Source of the DNA: Candidatus Enterococcus murrayae
Lineage (GTDB): Bacteria; Bacillota; Bacilli; Lactobacillales; Enterococcaceae
Direction of reading: 5' to 3'
Assembly (NCBI RefSeq): GCF_017315985.1
Contig: NZ_JAFLVR010000004.1
Coordinates: forward strand, 1 to 64,000
DNA: 64,000 nucleotides
The stretch's first letter is position 1, and every line of letters starts with the position of its first letter. Of this stretch, positions 17,331 through 25,854 are shown piece after piece. The position numbers and the translations under genes are program-made. A model generated the notes under the pieces. The model saw only the letters and a program-made list of their open reading frames with translations, ran no database searches and was not told where the DNA came from.

Positions 17331-20300
17331 GATCAATCACCTGTCCTAATGGTTCACCCAATGCATCTTTTTGTATGTTCACTAAGAAATTCATTCCTAA
17401 AGCCACCACCACAAAAAGAATCAAGCTCAAATAGGTCAGCCAGCCAATCGACACACCGTTGATTAGTGCGCTATACCCATTCTCGATATTCTGTAAAGGT
17501 GAGAGTCTAAATATGATTCGAACCAAGCTTCCAGGTGTTGTCGTCATTCCTAAAAGCGGAGTCATCATCAGGTAGAAACCAAAAAGAAGTCCCACTACGA
17601 ACAAACTAGCTTTTCTAAATTGCCTTGCACCTGCAGTAGCGAATAATAGACACATCAAGAAAACTAAGAATGTATAGCTCAACCAGCTGCCTGTTGATTT
17701 CACCGTTATCATTGATGCTGTCAGCACACTGACAAAGCCTGCGATGATAACGCTGATGATTAATGTGCGTAATGCGTTTGGTGTATTTTCCCAAATACGA
17801 CTTTGCGTAACAAAAAAGTCATGCTGCCGAAGCTGGCGTTCAAAAAGACTGGAAGAAAGAGCATAGCCGATAAAAATCGCGACAAGTGTCCCGATAAAGG
17901 TTAGATAGTAAGGAATAACTGAGATCGTCCGATTTTCACCAAACTCACCCAATGTATTCATCGGACTAGCTAAGAAATTAAAGACTTTTTGATTATCTGC
18001 TCCACCTTGGCGAGTGTTGGCAAGAACCTTATCGAAATTTTTGCTGTAAATATCGTTGGTCGTGTCTTTTTCATTGGCATCCTTCACTACCTTGTCCAAA
18101 TTATTTAGCACCTTATTGGCATTTCCGTGAACCTCTTTTGTTGTTTTCGTTAGGTCCTCGATTTTCGATCCCACATCTTCAACTTCAGCAGCCGATTTAC
18201 TTGTTGAATCAGCGGATTGCTTCGCTGTTTCGACCAGCTGCTTCATTGAATCTACGATCGATGCAGTTGATTCTGCAATTGGTTTTGTATCGCCAGATTC
18301 AGGATGAGGATTCTCATCGTTGATGATTGATTCTGCTTGAACTTTATCCGCCTCTTTCCAGCTGCCATAAGTTGCTGCGATTTGTTTATTTGCTTCAGCA
18401 AACCATTGATTTAACTTCTGTGCTTCTTTATTCAACATTTCTGGTTCCATCATAAAGTGCAGCGTGCTATATAACGTATTTTTTTCATTTGCCGCATTCG
18501 TTTCTGTTCCGATTGTTTGGAGTAGCGCATTGATTTGGTCCTCTGTTTGTCGATAAAGCTTATCTCCCGCTGCCTTGTACTCTTTTACCAAAGAATTTTG
18601 AATCAAATTCTTCTTAGCGTCCTCGGTGATGTTGTCATATGAATGATAAATCGATTCGCTAGTCGCAAAATCCTCTAATTTCAATCCAAGATTTGCCGGA
18701 TCGTTGATTGTTGCAACATAACTAGCTACACTGGATTGTTGACTTGGGTCAGCAAAAAGCGTCATAATCTGTTGTGCACAACTGCCTAATGCTTCAAATT
18801 GCGCTAAAATGTGCGGCAAATCATTGATTAACGGACTTTTTTTATCAACAAAGCTCGCGTAATAACCCGAAACCTGTTCAGAACCATTTACTCGCCAGCT
18901 ATATAAAAGGTTGACGAAGGAATCTTTTAATTCAATATCCGACAACGTCCATTGAATCGTTGGCTGAACTGTCACGCCAATTTGCTTTGGTAAATTCACA
19001 GGTGGTGTTCCGCCTGGTTTCAACGCAGTAGTAATGGTTAGTCTTTTTGAAGAAGTTGCCGTCACTGCAGCGTCATAATCATACGCACCCAATTGACTAT
19101 CAAGTGTTGCTTCGATCTGTGCTGCAAGTACCGCAACATCTTTGATTTCTACGTTAGATCCCGAATCTAAATCAAGCGTCGTTGTTCCATTAGGTTGAAT
19201 GACAAATGTTTGTGATTGAACGATATCAACTGGATTTATATGTGGCATATCACTGTTGGACAAATAGGTAAATGTAGGACCTGAATTAAAAGCAACGCCA
19301 TAATCACTGGCATATCGACCAATAATTTCCAGCTCCCATTTGTATTGCTCTGCTTGCGACGCTGTAATTTTCCCTTCGTTAGCAAGTAGATCCAGTAACG
19401 CTTCCAGTTCTCCCCTATTCAACATATTGATTTTGTCGTTCAATACGTGCAGGTACTGATCTTTCAATTTCGACGAATTCTGACTAGCAGAAAGATCCGC
19501 CATTTTTAATATCGCTTTTTTCACATCTTCATCGGTTGCGTTGTCAGGTGTTTTTTCTCCGTCAGCATAATAGGTGTCAGCGATTGTTTTTTGCAGCACC
19601 TTTAAAGACTCTACCTGTTCATCTAATTGTGCGATTTCAGCTTTTATTTCCGCTTTACGCTCTTCTTGATTTTCTTTGAAAGAGGCGGCCTGTCCATAAA
19701 AATCAGCCAATACGCCACTGGTCTTCGAAGAGTCTGAATCCGTTTGATAGAAATTATTCATCTGCTGCATCAAGGAGTGATTCAATCCAGCAAATTGCCC
19801 CTGATAATTCGTCAAATCATTTTCCCATTGCGTCTCCAATTGTTGCTTTTGGAGCTCTACTTGTTCGTTGAACTGTTCAATGGCTTCTTCTATTTTTTTA
19901 TTTACATCTTCCGTAAATTGATCCACAGTTTCCTTATTCTTCTCAACTGAATCACTAGAACTGTTCAACCCCTCATTATTCGAATCCAGTAATTGATTCA
20001 CAGAATCGACAAATCCTTTTTGTTCGGCGATGAAACGTTTATTATCAGCATCCAAGATACTAGAAACGTCCAACACGGATGAAAAACCATCAGGTAAATC
20101 CTTAAATGGACTCTGGATATTTGCCGCTAACTCTGTGTGGGTCTCCTTATCCCCTTGAACAATAGTGTTTACATTTCTCTGGGCCTCAGAAAGATTACCG
20201 ATAATGCTGGAAAAGTACATTTGAACAATTCGCTGATTGAATTCTTTCAAAATACTATCAACCTTCATCTGAACAGCCTGATTGGTTAACTCGTTTTGTC

Positions 20301-20697
20301 CTTCACTCACTTGATAATCAATGACCGCCTGATCTGGTGCAATACTTTTCAAATCAAGCAGACGTTCAGAAAAATTTTGCGGGATATAGATTACCGCATC
20401 AAATTGTCCATTCGAAATCCCAGAGTCTGCTACACTTCTTGTAGTCGTCTGCCAATTATGATCCAAATCATTGTTAATTAAGGTAACAAAATCTCTGCCT
20501 AATATGTATTGTCGATTATCAAATTTCGCACCTTTATCCTCATTTACCAAAGCATATGTGACCTGAGAAGTCTGATCCTCCGCTGCCTTTCTCAAGTTAT
20601 CATCTTTCAAACCAAAAAAAAGTAGTACGGCGACCAGCAAAATTCCGCCAATCGTTATCCCTAGCAATGAATATCTATTTTGTCTCTTCTTCTGCAT
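17323..20697 (-). CDS. esaA: T7SSb transmembrane protein EsaA (YueB family)
   Basis: This 1124-residue protein has one membrane helix near the N terminus (about 12-29), a very long extracellular region of about 880 residues and a C-terminal cluster of about five membrane helices (about 930-1110). The extracellular part contains extended coiled-coil stretches, as expected of the EsaA arrow-shaped stalk that spans the cell wall; the Bacillus homologue YueB is a phage receptor. The start has a TAGGAG ribosome site. It is separated from esxA by 61 bases containing a terminator-like hairpin. Confidence 0.95.
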   Translation of the reverse strand: MQKKRQNRYSLLGITIGGILLVAVLLFFGLKDDNLRKAAEDQTSQVTYALVNEDKGAKFDNRQYILGRDFVTLINNDLDHNWQTTTRSVADSGISNGQFDAVIYIPQNFSERLLDLKSIAPDQAVIDYQVSEGQNELTNQAVQMKVDSILKEFNQRIVQMYFSSIIGNLSEAQRNVNTIVQGDKETHTELAANIQSPFKDLPDGFSSVLDVSSILDADNKRFIAEQKGFVDSVNQLLDSNNEGLNSSSDSVEKNKETVDQFTEDVNKKIEEAIEQFNEQVELQKQQLETQWENDLTNYQGQFAGLNHSLMQQMNNFYQTDSDSSKTSGVLADFYGQAASFKENQEERKAEIKAEIAQLDEQVESLKVLQKTIADTYYADGEKTPDNATDEDVKKAILKMADLSASQNSSKLKDQYLHVLNDKINMLNRGELEALLDLLANEGKITASQAEQYKWELEIIGRYASDYGVAFNSGPTFTYLSNSDMPHINPVDIVQSQTFVIQPNGTTTLDLDSGSNVEIKDVAVLAAQIEATLDSQLGAYDYDAAVTATSSKRLTITTALKPGGTPPVNLPKQIGVTVQPTIQWTLSDIELKDSFVNLLYSWRVNGSEQVSGYYASFVDKKSPLINDLPHILAQFEALGSCAQQIMTLFADPSQQSSVASYVATINDPANLGLKLEDFATSESIYHSYDNITEDAKKNLIQNSLVKEYKAAGDKLYRQTEDQINALLQTIGTETNAANEKNTLYSTLHFMMEPEMLNKEAQKLNQWFAEANKQIAATYGSWKEADKVQAESIINDENPHPESGDTKPIAESTASIVDSMKQLVETAKQSADSTSKSAAEVEDVGSKIEDLTKTTKEVHGNANKVLNNLDKVVKDANEKDTTNDIYSKNFDKVLANTRQGGADNQKVFNFLASPMNTLGEFGENRTISVIPYYLTFIGTLVAIFIGYALSSSLFERQLRQHDFFVTQSRIWENTPNALRTLIISVIIAGFVSVLTASMITVKSTGSWLSYTFLVFLMCLLFATAGARQFRKASLFVVGLLFGFYLMMTPLLGMTTTPGSLVRIIFRLSPLQNIENGYSALINGVSIGWLTYLSLILFVVVALGMNFLVNIQKDALGEPLGQVIDHE

Positions 20698-20712
20698 AGT
20701 TTTCTCCTAAAC

Positions 20713-20745
20713 AAAAAATGCCAGCACAACGACCGTGCTGACATT
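20713..20745 (-). terminator. Attenuating terminator between esxA and esaA
   Basis: On the minus strand an 11-base stem (AAUGUCAGCAC with GUGCUGGCAUU, one G-U pair) and a 7-8 base loop run straight into TTTTTT. This is a good intrinsic terminator placed after esxA and before esaA. It would let esxA be made in excess while some transcripts read through into the machinery genes. Confidence 0.75.
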
Positions 20746-20758
20746 CTTCGTCTTTTGT

Positions 20759-21055
20759 TTAATTTAATCCGAATGACCCAGCATCTTGACGGTCACGTTC
20801 TGCAACGGTATCCGCATATTTGTTCAACTGTCCGTGAATACTTTCAAGCAGTTCTTCCATTTGCTTCACGTTGCCTTCTAATTGATTGTACTGTTCTAAG
20901 TACGCTCGGAACGCTTCACCTTGCCATTGTTGAGAAATCGTTTGATTCATCGAATTTACCTTGCGGATTGCATCTTCAATTTGAGCTGATGCCTGCTGGT
21001 AAACCTTGGCTTGTGATTTCAGCTGTTCTGGTGTTACTGTAATTGCTCCCGACAT
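20759..21055 (-). CDS. esxA: WXG100 protein EsxA
   Basis: This 98-residue helical hairpin protein has the W-x-G motif as WQG at residues 44-46 in the turn between two helices. WXG100 proteins are secreted by, and needed for, T7SSb. The C-terminal tail (YADTVAERDRQ) has acidic residues near the tyrosine but not the exact Y-x3-D/E secretion motif. The ATG has AGGAGGAG upstream. It is the first gene of the machinery operon, behind about 750 bases without other genes. Confidence 0.96.
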   Translation of the reverse strand: MSGAITVTPEQLKSQAKVYQQASAQIEDAIRKVNSMNQTISQQWQGEAFRAYLEQYNQLEGNVKQMEELLESIHGQLNKYADTVAERDRQDAGSFGLN

Positions 21056-21060
21056 TTGAT

Positions 21061-21810
21061 AACTCCTCCTAAAAAAATATAAGTTATTTTAACACTAGCA
21101 TTTTTACAACGACTTTTTTGATTATATAACTAACCAAACAAGTTATTATAAATAGTTAGTATTAATTTCTAGTTATACTTTATTGATTTATTTTTTTATA
21201 ATGATTCATTATTCAAAACTATATGGTTCAAAATATGCATAAGAAAACTTTTGTCATTTCGTATAAAACATGATTAAAACAACAGATTTTGATTACTGCT
21301 TTCTGATATTCGAGAGAACAACTGCGTATCCTTAGAATCCATACAGGTATTAATAGATGATAATCATTATTGATAACCTAATTTAAAATATCACATTTCG
21401 CTGTAAAAGAAAACAGCAAATCACAATAAAAATAATATAATATCACGAAAGGTAATTTTTCAACCCTGAACGGCAGGCCGATCTAATTATTTTCTAATAA
21501 AAAAATAAGAGGTTCTAATAGAAAAAGAAAACTATACAAAAAAGACCCATCCATTTGAACGAATTGATCTTAACTATTTATAAAATTAACTAACACTAAC
21601 CTATGCCGGTTTATCAGATCTCACATTTTTTCTTATTAGTTTATTAACTTCTGTTTTATCATAGTTTGTTACTACTGCTTGGCTAAACTTAGTATCACAA
21701 ATTTCTATCTATAGATAAACAAGAAAGGCTTCGCGAACTCGTTCAACTATGGATATACCTGCTGTAAAGCTATTTAGTAATATGAGAATTTTATACCTTC
21801 TTTATAACGC
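21061..21810. other. AT-rich intergenic region upstream of the T7SS operon
   Basis: About 750 bases hold no open reading frame I would call a gene. The sequence is very AT-rich and contains several TATAAT-like hexamers on the minus strand near 21130-21190 that could serve esxA, a Fur-like palindrome at 21358 and a small GCTGT/ACAGC hairpin at 21400-21416. Its length and A+T content suit a heavily regulated promoter or a region bound by nucleoid proteins. Confidence 0.6.
21358..21372. promoter_or_regulatory. Fur-like 7-1-7 palindrome
   Basis: TGATAATCATTATTG matches the Gram-positive Fur consensus TGATAAT-N-ATTATCA at 12 of 14 defined positions. It lies about 300 bases upstream of esxA in an otherwise featureless region. 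Iron control of the locus is an inference; PerR or Zur sites are similar. Confidence 0.4.
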
Positions 21811-21849
21811 AAAAAAAGCTCCCTCCCTTGAACAACAAGGGAGAGAGCT
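21811..21849 (-). terminator. Intrinsic terminator of the rplU-prp-rpmA operon
   Basis: On the minus strand a GC-containing stem (AGCTCTCTCCCTTG with CAAGGGAGGGAGCT) is followed by TTTTTTT just after the rpmA stop. This is a strong rho-independent terminator. Confidence 0.9.
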
Positions 21850-21857
21850 AATTAATT

Positions 21858-22151
21858 TTATGCTTCTTGAGCGACTGGGTATACAGACACTTGTTTTTTG
21901 TCGCGACCTTTACGTTCAAAACGTACCACGCCGTCAACTTTAGCAAACAATGTGTCATCGCCACCGATACCTACGTTTACACCAGGGAAAATTTTAGTAC
22001 CACGTTGGCGATAAAGAATTGATCCACCAGTAACAGTTTGACCATCAGCACGTTTAGCACCTAAACGTTTTGATTCTGAGTCACGTCCGTTAGAAGTTGA
22101 ACCGCCACCTTTTTTATGGGCGAATAATTGTAAGTTCATATTCAATAACAT
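21858..22151 (-). CDS. rpmA: 50S ribosomal protein L27
   Basis: L27 is a large-subunit protein near the peptidyl transferase centre. After [10 protein letters not shown] the mature sequence starts [15 protein letters not shown], the conserved L27 N terminus. The extra N-terminal segment ending in LQLF is the Firmicute-type extension that the protease Prp removes, and prp is the gene immediately upstream. I chose the ATG at 22151, eight bases after AGGAGG; an upstream GTG at 22160 falls within the ribosome site region. Confidence 0.97.
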   Translation of the reverse strand: MLLNMNLQLFAHKKGGGSTSNGRDSESKRLGAKRADGQTVTGGSILYRQRGTKIFPGVNVGIGGDDTLFAKVDGVVRFERKGRDKKQVSVYPVAQEA

Positions 22152-22163
22152 GAGCTGCACCTC

Positions 22164-22523
22164 CTATGATTTAGATTCTGTTTGGATCTCGATGAAATCC
22201 AAATACTCAGTTTCGATTGATTGCAAGCCTAATAATAGATGCTCTAACAAGATCTGCGAGATATTCATCTGCTCTTGGGTCATCGAATCATCTTCCTTCA
22301 ACGCCACATGAAGATAACCACCTTCAGTATCATTGGTTTCGATATTCGGAGTGACACCTGCTAGTGCATCTAGACTATTTACAGTACTGATGGCTAAGGC
22401 AGAGACAGCTGCGCAGACGATATCACTACCGTAAGGACCCGCTTCTGCATGACCGGTCAGTGTAAATTCGCTAATTAGTCCTGCTTGATTTCGATTGAAT
22501 GTACCTTTGATCAACTTAGGCAC
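22164..22523 (-). CDS. prp: Ribosomal-processing cysteine protease Prp
   Basis: This 119-residue protein has the Prp signature: a catalytic histidine in TGHAEAG (residue about 24) and a catalytic cysteine in DIVCAAVSAL (about 36). It cleaves the N-terminal extension of L27 after the LQLF motif, which is present in the neighbouring rpmA. The start appears to be GTG at 22523 with AAGAAGG before it. It lies between rplU and rpmA, the standard Firmicute arrangement. Confidence 0.93.
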   Translation of the reverse strand: MPKLIKGTFNRNQAGLISEFTLTGHAEAGPYGSDIVCAAVSALAISTVNSLDALAGVTPNIETNDTEGGYLHVALKEDDSMTQEQMNISQILLEHLLLGLQSIETEYLDFIEIQTESKS

Positions 22524-22531
22524 CTTCTTTT

Positions 22532-22840
22532 TTATGCTTTGATTGAGTCAATGACAACTTTAGTGTAAGGTTGACGATGACCTTGTTTGCGGTGAGAATG
22601 TTTTTTAGGTTTGTATTTGAAAGTCACGACTTTCTTTTGTTTGCCGTGTTTTTCTACAGTTCCTTCAACAGTTGCACCTTCAACGATAGGAGCTCCTACT
22701 TTCGTAGATTCGCCTCCTACTAAAACAACTTGGTCGAAGACAACTTTTTCGCCAGCTTCAACGTCTAATTTTTCAATGTAGACTGCTTGACCTTCTTCAA
22801 CTTTGATTTGTTTACCGCCAGTTTTGATGATTGCGTACAT
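22532..22840 (-). CDS. rplU: 50S ribosomal protein L21
   Basis: This 102-residue protein begins [17 protein letters not shown] and ends with the RNA-binding [19 protein letters not shown] segment, both diagnostic of L21. An AAGGAGG site precedes the ATG. It is the first gene of the rplU-prp-rpmA operon, under an L21 leader. Confidence 0.98.
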   Translation of the reverse strand: MYAIIKTGGKQIKVEEGQAVYIEKLDVEAGEKVVFDQVVLVGGESTKVGAPIVEGATVEGTVEKHGKQKKVVTFKYKPKKHSHRKQGHRQPYTKVVIDSIKA

Positions 22841-22868
22841 GCTTGTGGCACCTCCTTATATAATATAC

Positions 22869-22935
22869 TTAGACTCGCCATCCCAAGTGACCGAAGTTCT
22901 TAATAACTTGTTCTGTGCGGTTGTAGCTGTGGGTT
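22869..22935 (-). ncRNA. L21 leader RNA
   Basis: The transcript ahead of rplU contains the conserved run AAGAACUUCGGUCACUUGGG followed by AUGGCGAGUCUAAG, with flanking complementary segments. This matches the L21 leader found before rplU in Bacillota, thought to mediate autoregulation by L21. The boundaries given are approximate. Confidence 0.8.
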
Positions 22936-22954
22936 CCACAATTACAACATTCAT

Positions 22955-22983
22955 AGTTTACTAAAAAAGATAGGTCAAGTCAA
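22955..22983 (-). promoter_or_regulatory. Promoter of rplU operon
   Basis: On the minus strand TTGACT, a 17-base spacer and TAAACT lie just upstream of the L21 leader, a good match to a housekeeping promoter. Confidence 0.65.
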
Positions 22984-22993
22984 TGATTATTTA

Positions 22994-23025
22994 TTGACGT
23001 AGCGCTGGCTTTTTTCTACTATAAT
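22994..23025 (+). promoter_or_regulatory. Promoter of the UDG-like/methyltransferase operon
   Basis: TTGACG, a 17-base spacer and TACTAT (overlapping TATAAT) end about 20 bases before the start codon at 23043. It is divergent from the rplU promoter. Confidence 0.6.
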
Positions 23026-23042
23026 AAGGCGAGGTGGTAACG

Positions 23043-23690
23043 ATGGATTATCCAACAGAATTAGTTGATCTGGTAACAGAACGTTCAAAGGGGTTTCAGC
23101 TAGAAGGGTTTATCGCCGGTCAAGGACCGATTCGACCAAAGCTGATGCTGGTCGGTGAAGCACCCGGTCGGAATGAAGTAGAGAATCATATCCCCTTTTC
23201 TGGTGCAGCTGGAAAAGAACTGATCCAAGCGATGGCATCAATTGGACTCACGCGAGAAAATACTTATATTACTAGTGCGGTTAGAAGCCGTCCTTATAAA
23301 GTGGTGGAACGAGTAAACAAACGAACACAAGAAATTGAAACCGTTTATCCGAATCGGACACCTACTAAAAAAGAAGTTTTAGCTCACGCACCGATTTTAG
23401 ATTATGAATTAGCACAAGCTCAACCAACAATCATCGCGACTTTAGGTAATATTGGTTTGCACCGATTACTTGGATCGAAGTGGCAAATCAGCGATAGTCA
23501 TGGCACTGTTTATCACGGACCTATACTGGAGCTGAACAACAAACAAGATAACTATCAACAATCAGAAAAAGAATACACAGTCGTCCCGCTTTTTCATCCG
23601 GCAGCAATTTTTTATAATCGTTCTCTGAGTGAAAAAATTCATGACGACTGGCTGATATTAGGTAAATTATTAGAGAAAGAGGAAGTATAA
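23043..23690 (+). CDS. Uracil-DNA glycosylase family protein
   Basis: The 215 residues carry the family 4/5-like UDG motifs: VGEAPGRNEVE near the N terminus (motif 1, uracil pocket) and LFHPAAIFYN near the C terminus (motif 2, DNA-intercalating loop). Such enzymes remove uracil from DNA. Family 4 and 5 enzymes bind an iron-sulfur cluster through four cysteines, but this protein contains no cysteine, so it is a cluster-free relative and its activity may differ. The ATG at 23043 is preferred over a GTG at 23034 because GAGGTGG overlaps that GTG. It overlaps the next gene by one base. Confidence 0.8.
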   Translation: MDYPTELVDLVTERSKGFQLEGFIAGQGPIRPKLMLVGEAPGRNEVENHIPFSGAAGKELIQAMASIGLTRENTYITSAVRSRPYKVVERVNKRTQEIETVYPNRTPTKKEVLAHAPILDYELAQAQPTIIATLGNIGLHRLLGSKWQISDSHGTVYHGPILELNNKQDNYQQSEKEYTVVPLFHPAAIFYNRSLSEKIHDDWLILGKLLEKEEV

Positions 23691-24361
23691 TGCGTAATGA
23701 AATGATGTATCGCCCAATTATTAATGAAGATATTCTGCACTATCTACGGACCGAACAAAAACAATTAACTGGTTCTTTAGGTGAATTAGAAGAATTGGCC
23801 CATGAAAATGGTGTACCGGTGATTCCTCATGAGACAGTCGTCTTTTTACAGTTCTTATTGAAACAAAAGCAGCCGAAGAATATTTTAGAGATTGGTACAG
23901 CGATCGGCTTTTCCGCCAGCTTAATGGCAGAATCTCTAAGTAAAGAAACTCAGATTACTACAATCGACCGATTTCCTGTGATGATCGAAAAGGCGAAGGC
24001 GAATTTTGCTAAATTAGGTTTAGATGACCAGGTCACCTTATTAGAAGGGGATGCCGCGGATCTGCTGAAAACCCTAGAAGGACCATTCGATTTTATTTTT
24101 ATGGATAGTGCAAAATCAAAATATATTACCTTCTTGCCGGAGTGTTTACGTCTATTATCAGATGACGGCATTTTGATGGTGGACGATATTTTCCAAGCTG
24201 GAACGGTTTTGCAGCCGATTGAGGAAATCCCTCGCAAAAATCGGGCGATCCATCGCAAATTAAATGAATTTTTAGAAGTAGTGACAAAATCACCAGACCT
24301 TTCTTCTACTTTGCTTCCTTTGGGCGATGGCGTAGCATTAATCTCGAAAAATAAAATTTGA
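23690..24361 (+). CDS. trmR: O-methyltransferase, TrmR-like (tRNA 5-hydroxyuridine)
   Basis: These 223 residues form a SAM-dependent class I methyltransferase of the COMT type. The glycine-rich motif I is ILEIGTAIGFSA (about residues 65-75), with DFIFMDSAKSKY and MVDDIFQAG further on as the metal-binding/catalytic block. In Bacillota the family member TrmR (YrrM) methylates 5-hydroxyuridine at the tRNA wobble position. The start overlaps the previous stop by one base. The assignment to TrmR rather than another small-molecule methyltransferase is from family similarity. Confidence 0.8.
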   Translation: MRNEMMYRPIINEDILHYLRTEQKQLTGSLGELEELAHENGVPVIPHETVVFLQFLLKQKQPKNILEIGTAIGFSASLMAESLSKETQITTIDRFPVMIEKAKANFAKLGLDDQVTLLEGDAADLLKTLEGPFDFIFMDSAKSKYITFLPECLRLLSDDGILMVDDIFQAGTVLQPIEEIPRKNRAIHRKLNEFLEVVTKSPDLSSTLLPLGDGVALISKNKI

Positions 24362-24580
24362 AAAGCGGAATGAACTCGCTCAGCTTTGCCAGTTCCACTT
24401 CACTCTTTAGCGTTATTAGCGGAATGGTATGCGCAACGACAATCAGATTCATTTCTCACGAGTTTTTTGAAAAATGATTTCCTTACTAGGAGTTAGCTGA
24501 ATAATAAGACTAAAATTTTGAGAAATGGCTCCTCATATTTAACAAAAAAAAGCTAGTTCGTGCAGCTAGACACTGAATAT
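24362..24580. other. Intergenic region without genes
   Basis: This stretch between the methyltransferase and the terminator at 24581 holds short imperfect inverted repeats (AGCGGAATGAACT and AGTTCCACTT) but no reading frame with a ribosome site. Confidence 0.5.
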
Positions 24581-24621
24581 AAGGCGGAAATTTGAAACCT
24601 TTTTGAATTTCCGCCTTTTTG
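24581..24621 (+). terminator. Intrinsic terminator
   Basis: A perfect 12-base stem (AAGGCGGAAATT with AATTTCCGCCTT) with a 13-base loop is followed by TTTTT. It would end the transcript from the methyltransferase gene. Confidence 0.85.
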
Positions 24622-24676
24622 CTTGCGCCTGAGAAAAATTGGCGTACACTAGGAAACTGAAATGGGGGAGTTTCCT

Positions 24677-25516
24677 GTGAAGTACAAAAAAATGGAAAGT
24701 AGCTTATTAATTATATTCGTATGCATCCTTGCTATACTCTTATTCGAGGTGAAAGGACACGTCCATGCATCCAAAAATCCAACTGATCCTTTACCGATCT
24801 CTGCACCAGTCATCATGGTTCCAGGCACGAATGGTAACGTTGATCGTTTCGACAGCCTTGTTGATTCCCTAAAGCAAACAGAAAAGAATGTCGATGAAGT
24901 CAAAATCACGGTTCATAAGGACGATTCGATCACCTCATCAGGCCACTTTACTAAACAAACAAAACGACCTATCATCGCTGTTGCTTTCGAAGATGGTTCA
25001 GATCCAGCACTTCCTAAGCAATCTCGATGGTTTCAAAAAGCTTTGGAATATGCTGAAAAATATTATACCTTTAATACCTATGATTATTTAGGTTATTCCA
25101 ATGGCGGCTTAATTATCACCGGTTACCTGGAAAACGAACAAAAAAGCAATGACCCCTCGCTCTATCATTTGATTACACTAGGGACTCCATACAACGATAC
25201 TTCGTGGGATTACAATGAGAATAGTTCAACCTTCAAAAAACCAAAAGCCGAAAGTCCCTTATTGAAGTACTATTTGAAAAATAAAAACAATATCCCAAAA
25301 AACATTACTGTCTATAACATCGCTGGGAATGCCGATCATCAAAACTCTGACAACACAGTCCCATTGACGAGCGTACTTGCCGGACGTCTGATTTACAATG
25401 ATAGTGAAAAATATAAAGAAATTATTGTAGACGAACAAGCTGACCACGGTTCATTGATTGAAAACCCAAAAACATTGAAGTTAATCAAAGAATATCTTTT
25501 TGAATCAGTAAAATAA
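24677..25516 (+). CDS. Secreted alpha/beta hydrolase, DUF915 family
   Basis: This 279-residue protein has an N-terminal hydrophobic signal or anchor (about 7-25) and an alpha/beta-hydrolase domain. VIMVPGTNG is the oxyanion-hole strand, LGYSNGG the nucleophile elbow with the catalytic serine, NSDNTVPLTS a likely acid region and DHGSLIENP the catalytic histidine. This is the DUF915 lipase/esterase-like family common in lactic bacteria; substrates are unknown. I prefer the GTG at 24677, six bases after GGGGGAG, over the ATG at 24662, which lies before that site. Confidence 0.82.
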   Translation: MKYKKMESSLLIIFVCILAILLFEVKGHVHASKNPTDPLPISAPVIMVPGTNGNVDRFDSLVDSLKQTEKNVDEVKITVHKDDSITSSGHFTKQTKRPIIAVAFEDGSDPALPKQSRWFQKALEYAEKYYTFNTYDYLGYSNGGLIITGYLENEQKSNDPSLYHLITLGTPYNDTSWDYNENSSTFKKPKAESPLLKYYLKNKNNIPKNITVYNIAGNADHQNSDNTVPLTSVLAGRLIYNDSEKYKEIIVDEQADHGSLIENPKTLKLIKEYLFESVK

Positions 25517-25526
25517 CGAATTAGCA

Positions 25527-25555
25527 TTGACAATCAAGGGTAGTTTTTCTATAAT
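25527..25555 (+). promoter_or_regulatory. Promoter of tRNA-Arg
   Basis: TTGACA, a 17-base spacer and TATAAT form a perfect consensus promoter 21 bases ahead of the tRNA. Confidence 0.85.
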
Positions 25556-25576
25556 AGCAATTGTTGCAAAACTACT

Positions 25577-25650
25577 GTCACAGTAGCTCAGCTGGATAGA
25601 GCATCCGCCTTCTAAGCGGACGGTCGGGGGTTCGAATCCCTCCTGTGATG
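25577..25650 (+). tRNA. tRNA-Arg (anticodon TCT)
   Basis: A full cloverleaf can be drawn. The acceptor stem is GTCACAG with CTGTGAT (one G-U pair), the D arm GCTC/GAGC, the anticodon stem TCCGC/GCGGA with loop CTTCTAA giving anticodon TCT, and the T arm GGGGG/CCCTC around TTCGAAT. The discriminator is G, and no CCA is encoded. It reads AGA arginine codons. Nothing suggests an integrated element at its 3' end. Confidence 0.95.
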
Positions 25651-25668
25651 TTTTTAAACTACCCATTA

Positions 25669-25698
25669 ACTGCTAGCCAAATGGCTAACAGTTTTTTT
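25669..25698 (+). terminator. Terminator of tRNA-Arg
   Basis: ACTGCTAGCCA pairs with TGGCTAACAGT (one mismatch) and is followed by seven T residues, 18 bases past the tRNA. Confidence 0.85.
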
Positions 25699-25760
25699 AT
25701 TGTCAAAAAAGCAATGAGCGTTTCCGTTTTTATTTTATCCCTAACCTGTTACTAATAAAC

Positions 25761-25795
25761 AAAAAATCTCTCCTACTGTTTAAATAGGAAAGATT
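25761..25795 (-). terminator. Terminator of the sugar operon
   Basis: On the minus strand AATCTTTCCTA pairs with TAGGAGAGATT around a 9-base loop and runs into TTTTTT, about 60 bases after the ROK kinase stop. Confidence 0.8.
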
Positions 25796-25854
25796 AGAAA
25801 AATTTACGTTAAAGCCGAATTGAACCATCCCCGTTGCTAGAGGGATAAACTGAT

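Noticed and set aside
21749-21943. 64-codon plus-strand frame
   Set aside because: It runs across the rpmA terminator and into antisense rpmA, with no ribosome site.
25577-25650. tRNA-Arg as an integration site for a mobile element
   Set aside because: No integrase gene is adjacent and I saw no repeat of the tRNA 3' end in the window.
25735-25750. AGCGTTTCC near the tRNA as a possible cre site
   Set aside because: It lacks the left half of the cre consensus and has no promoter beside it, unlike the site at 33480.
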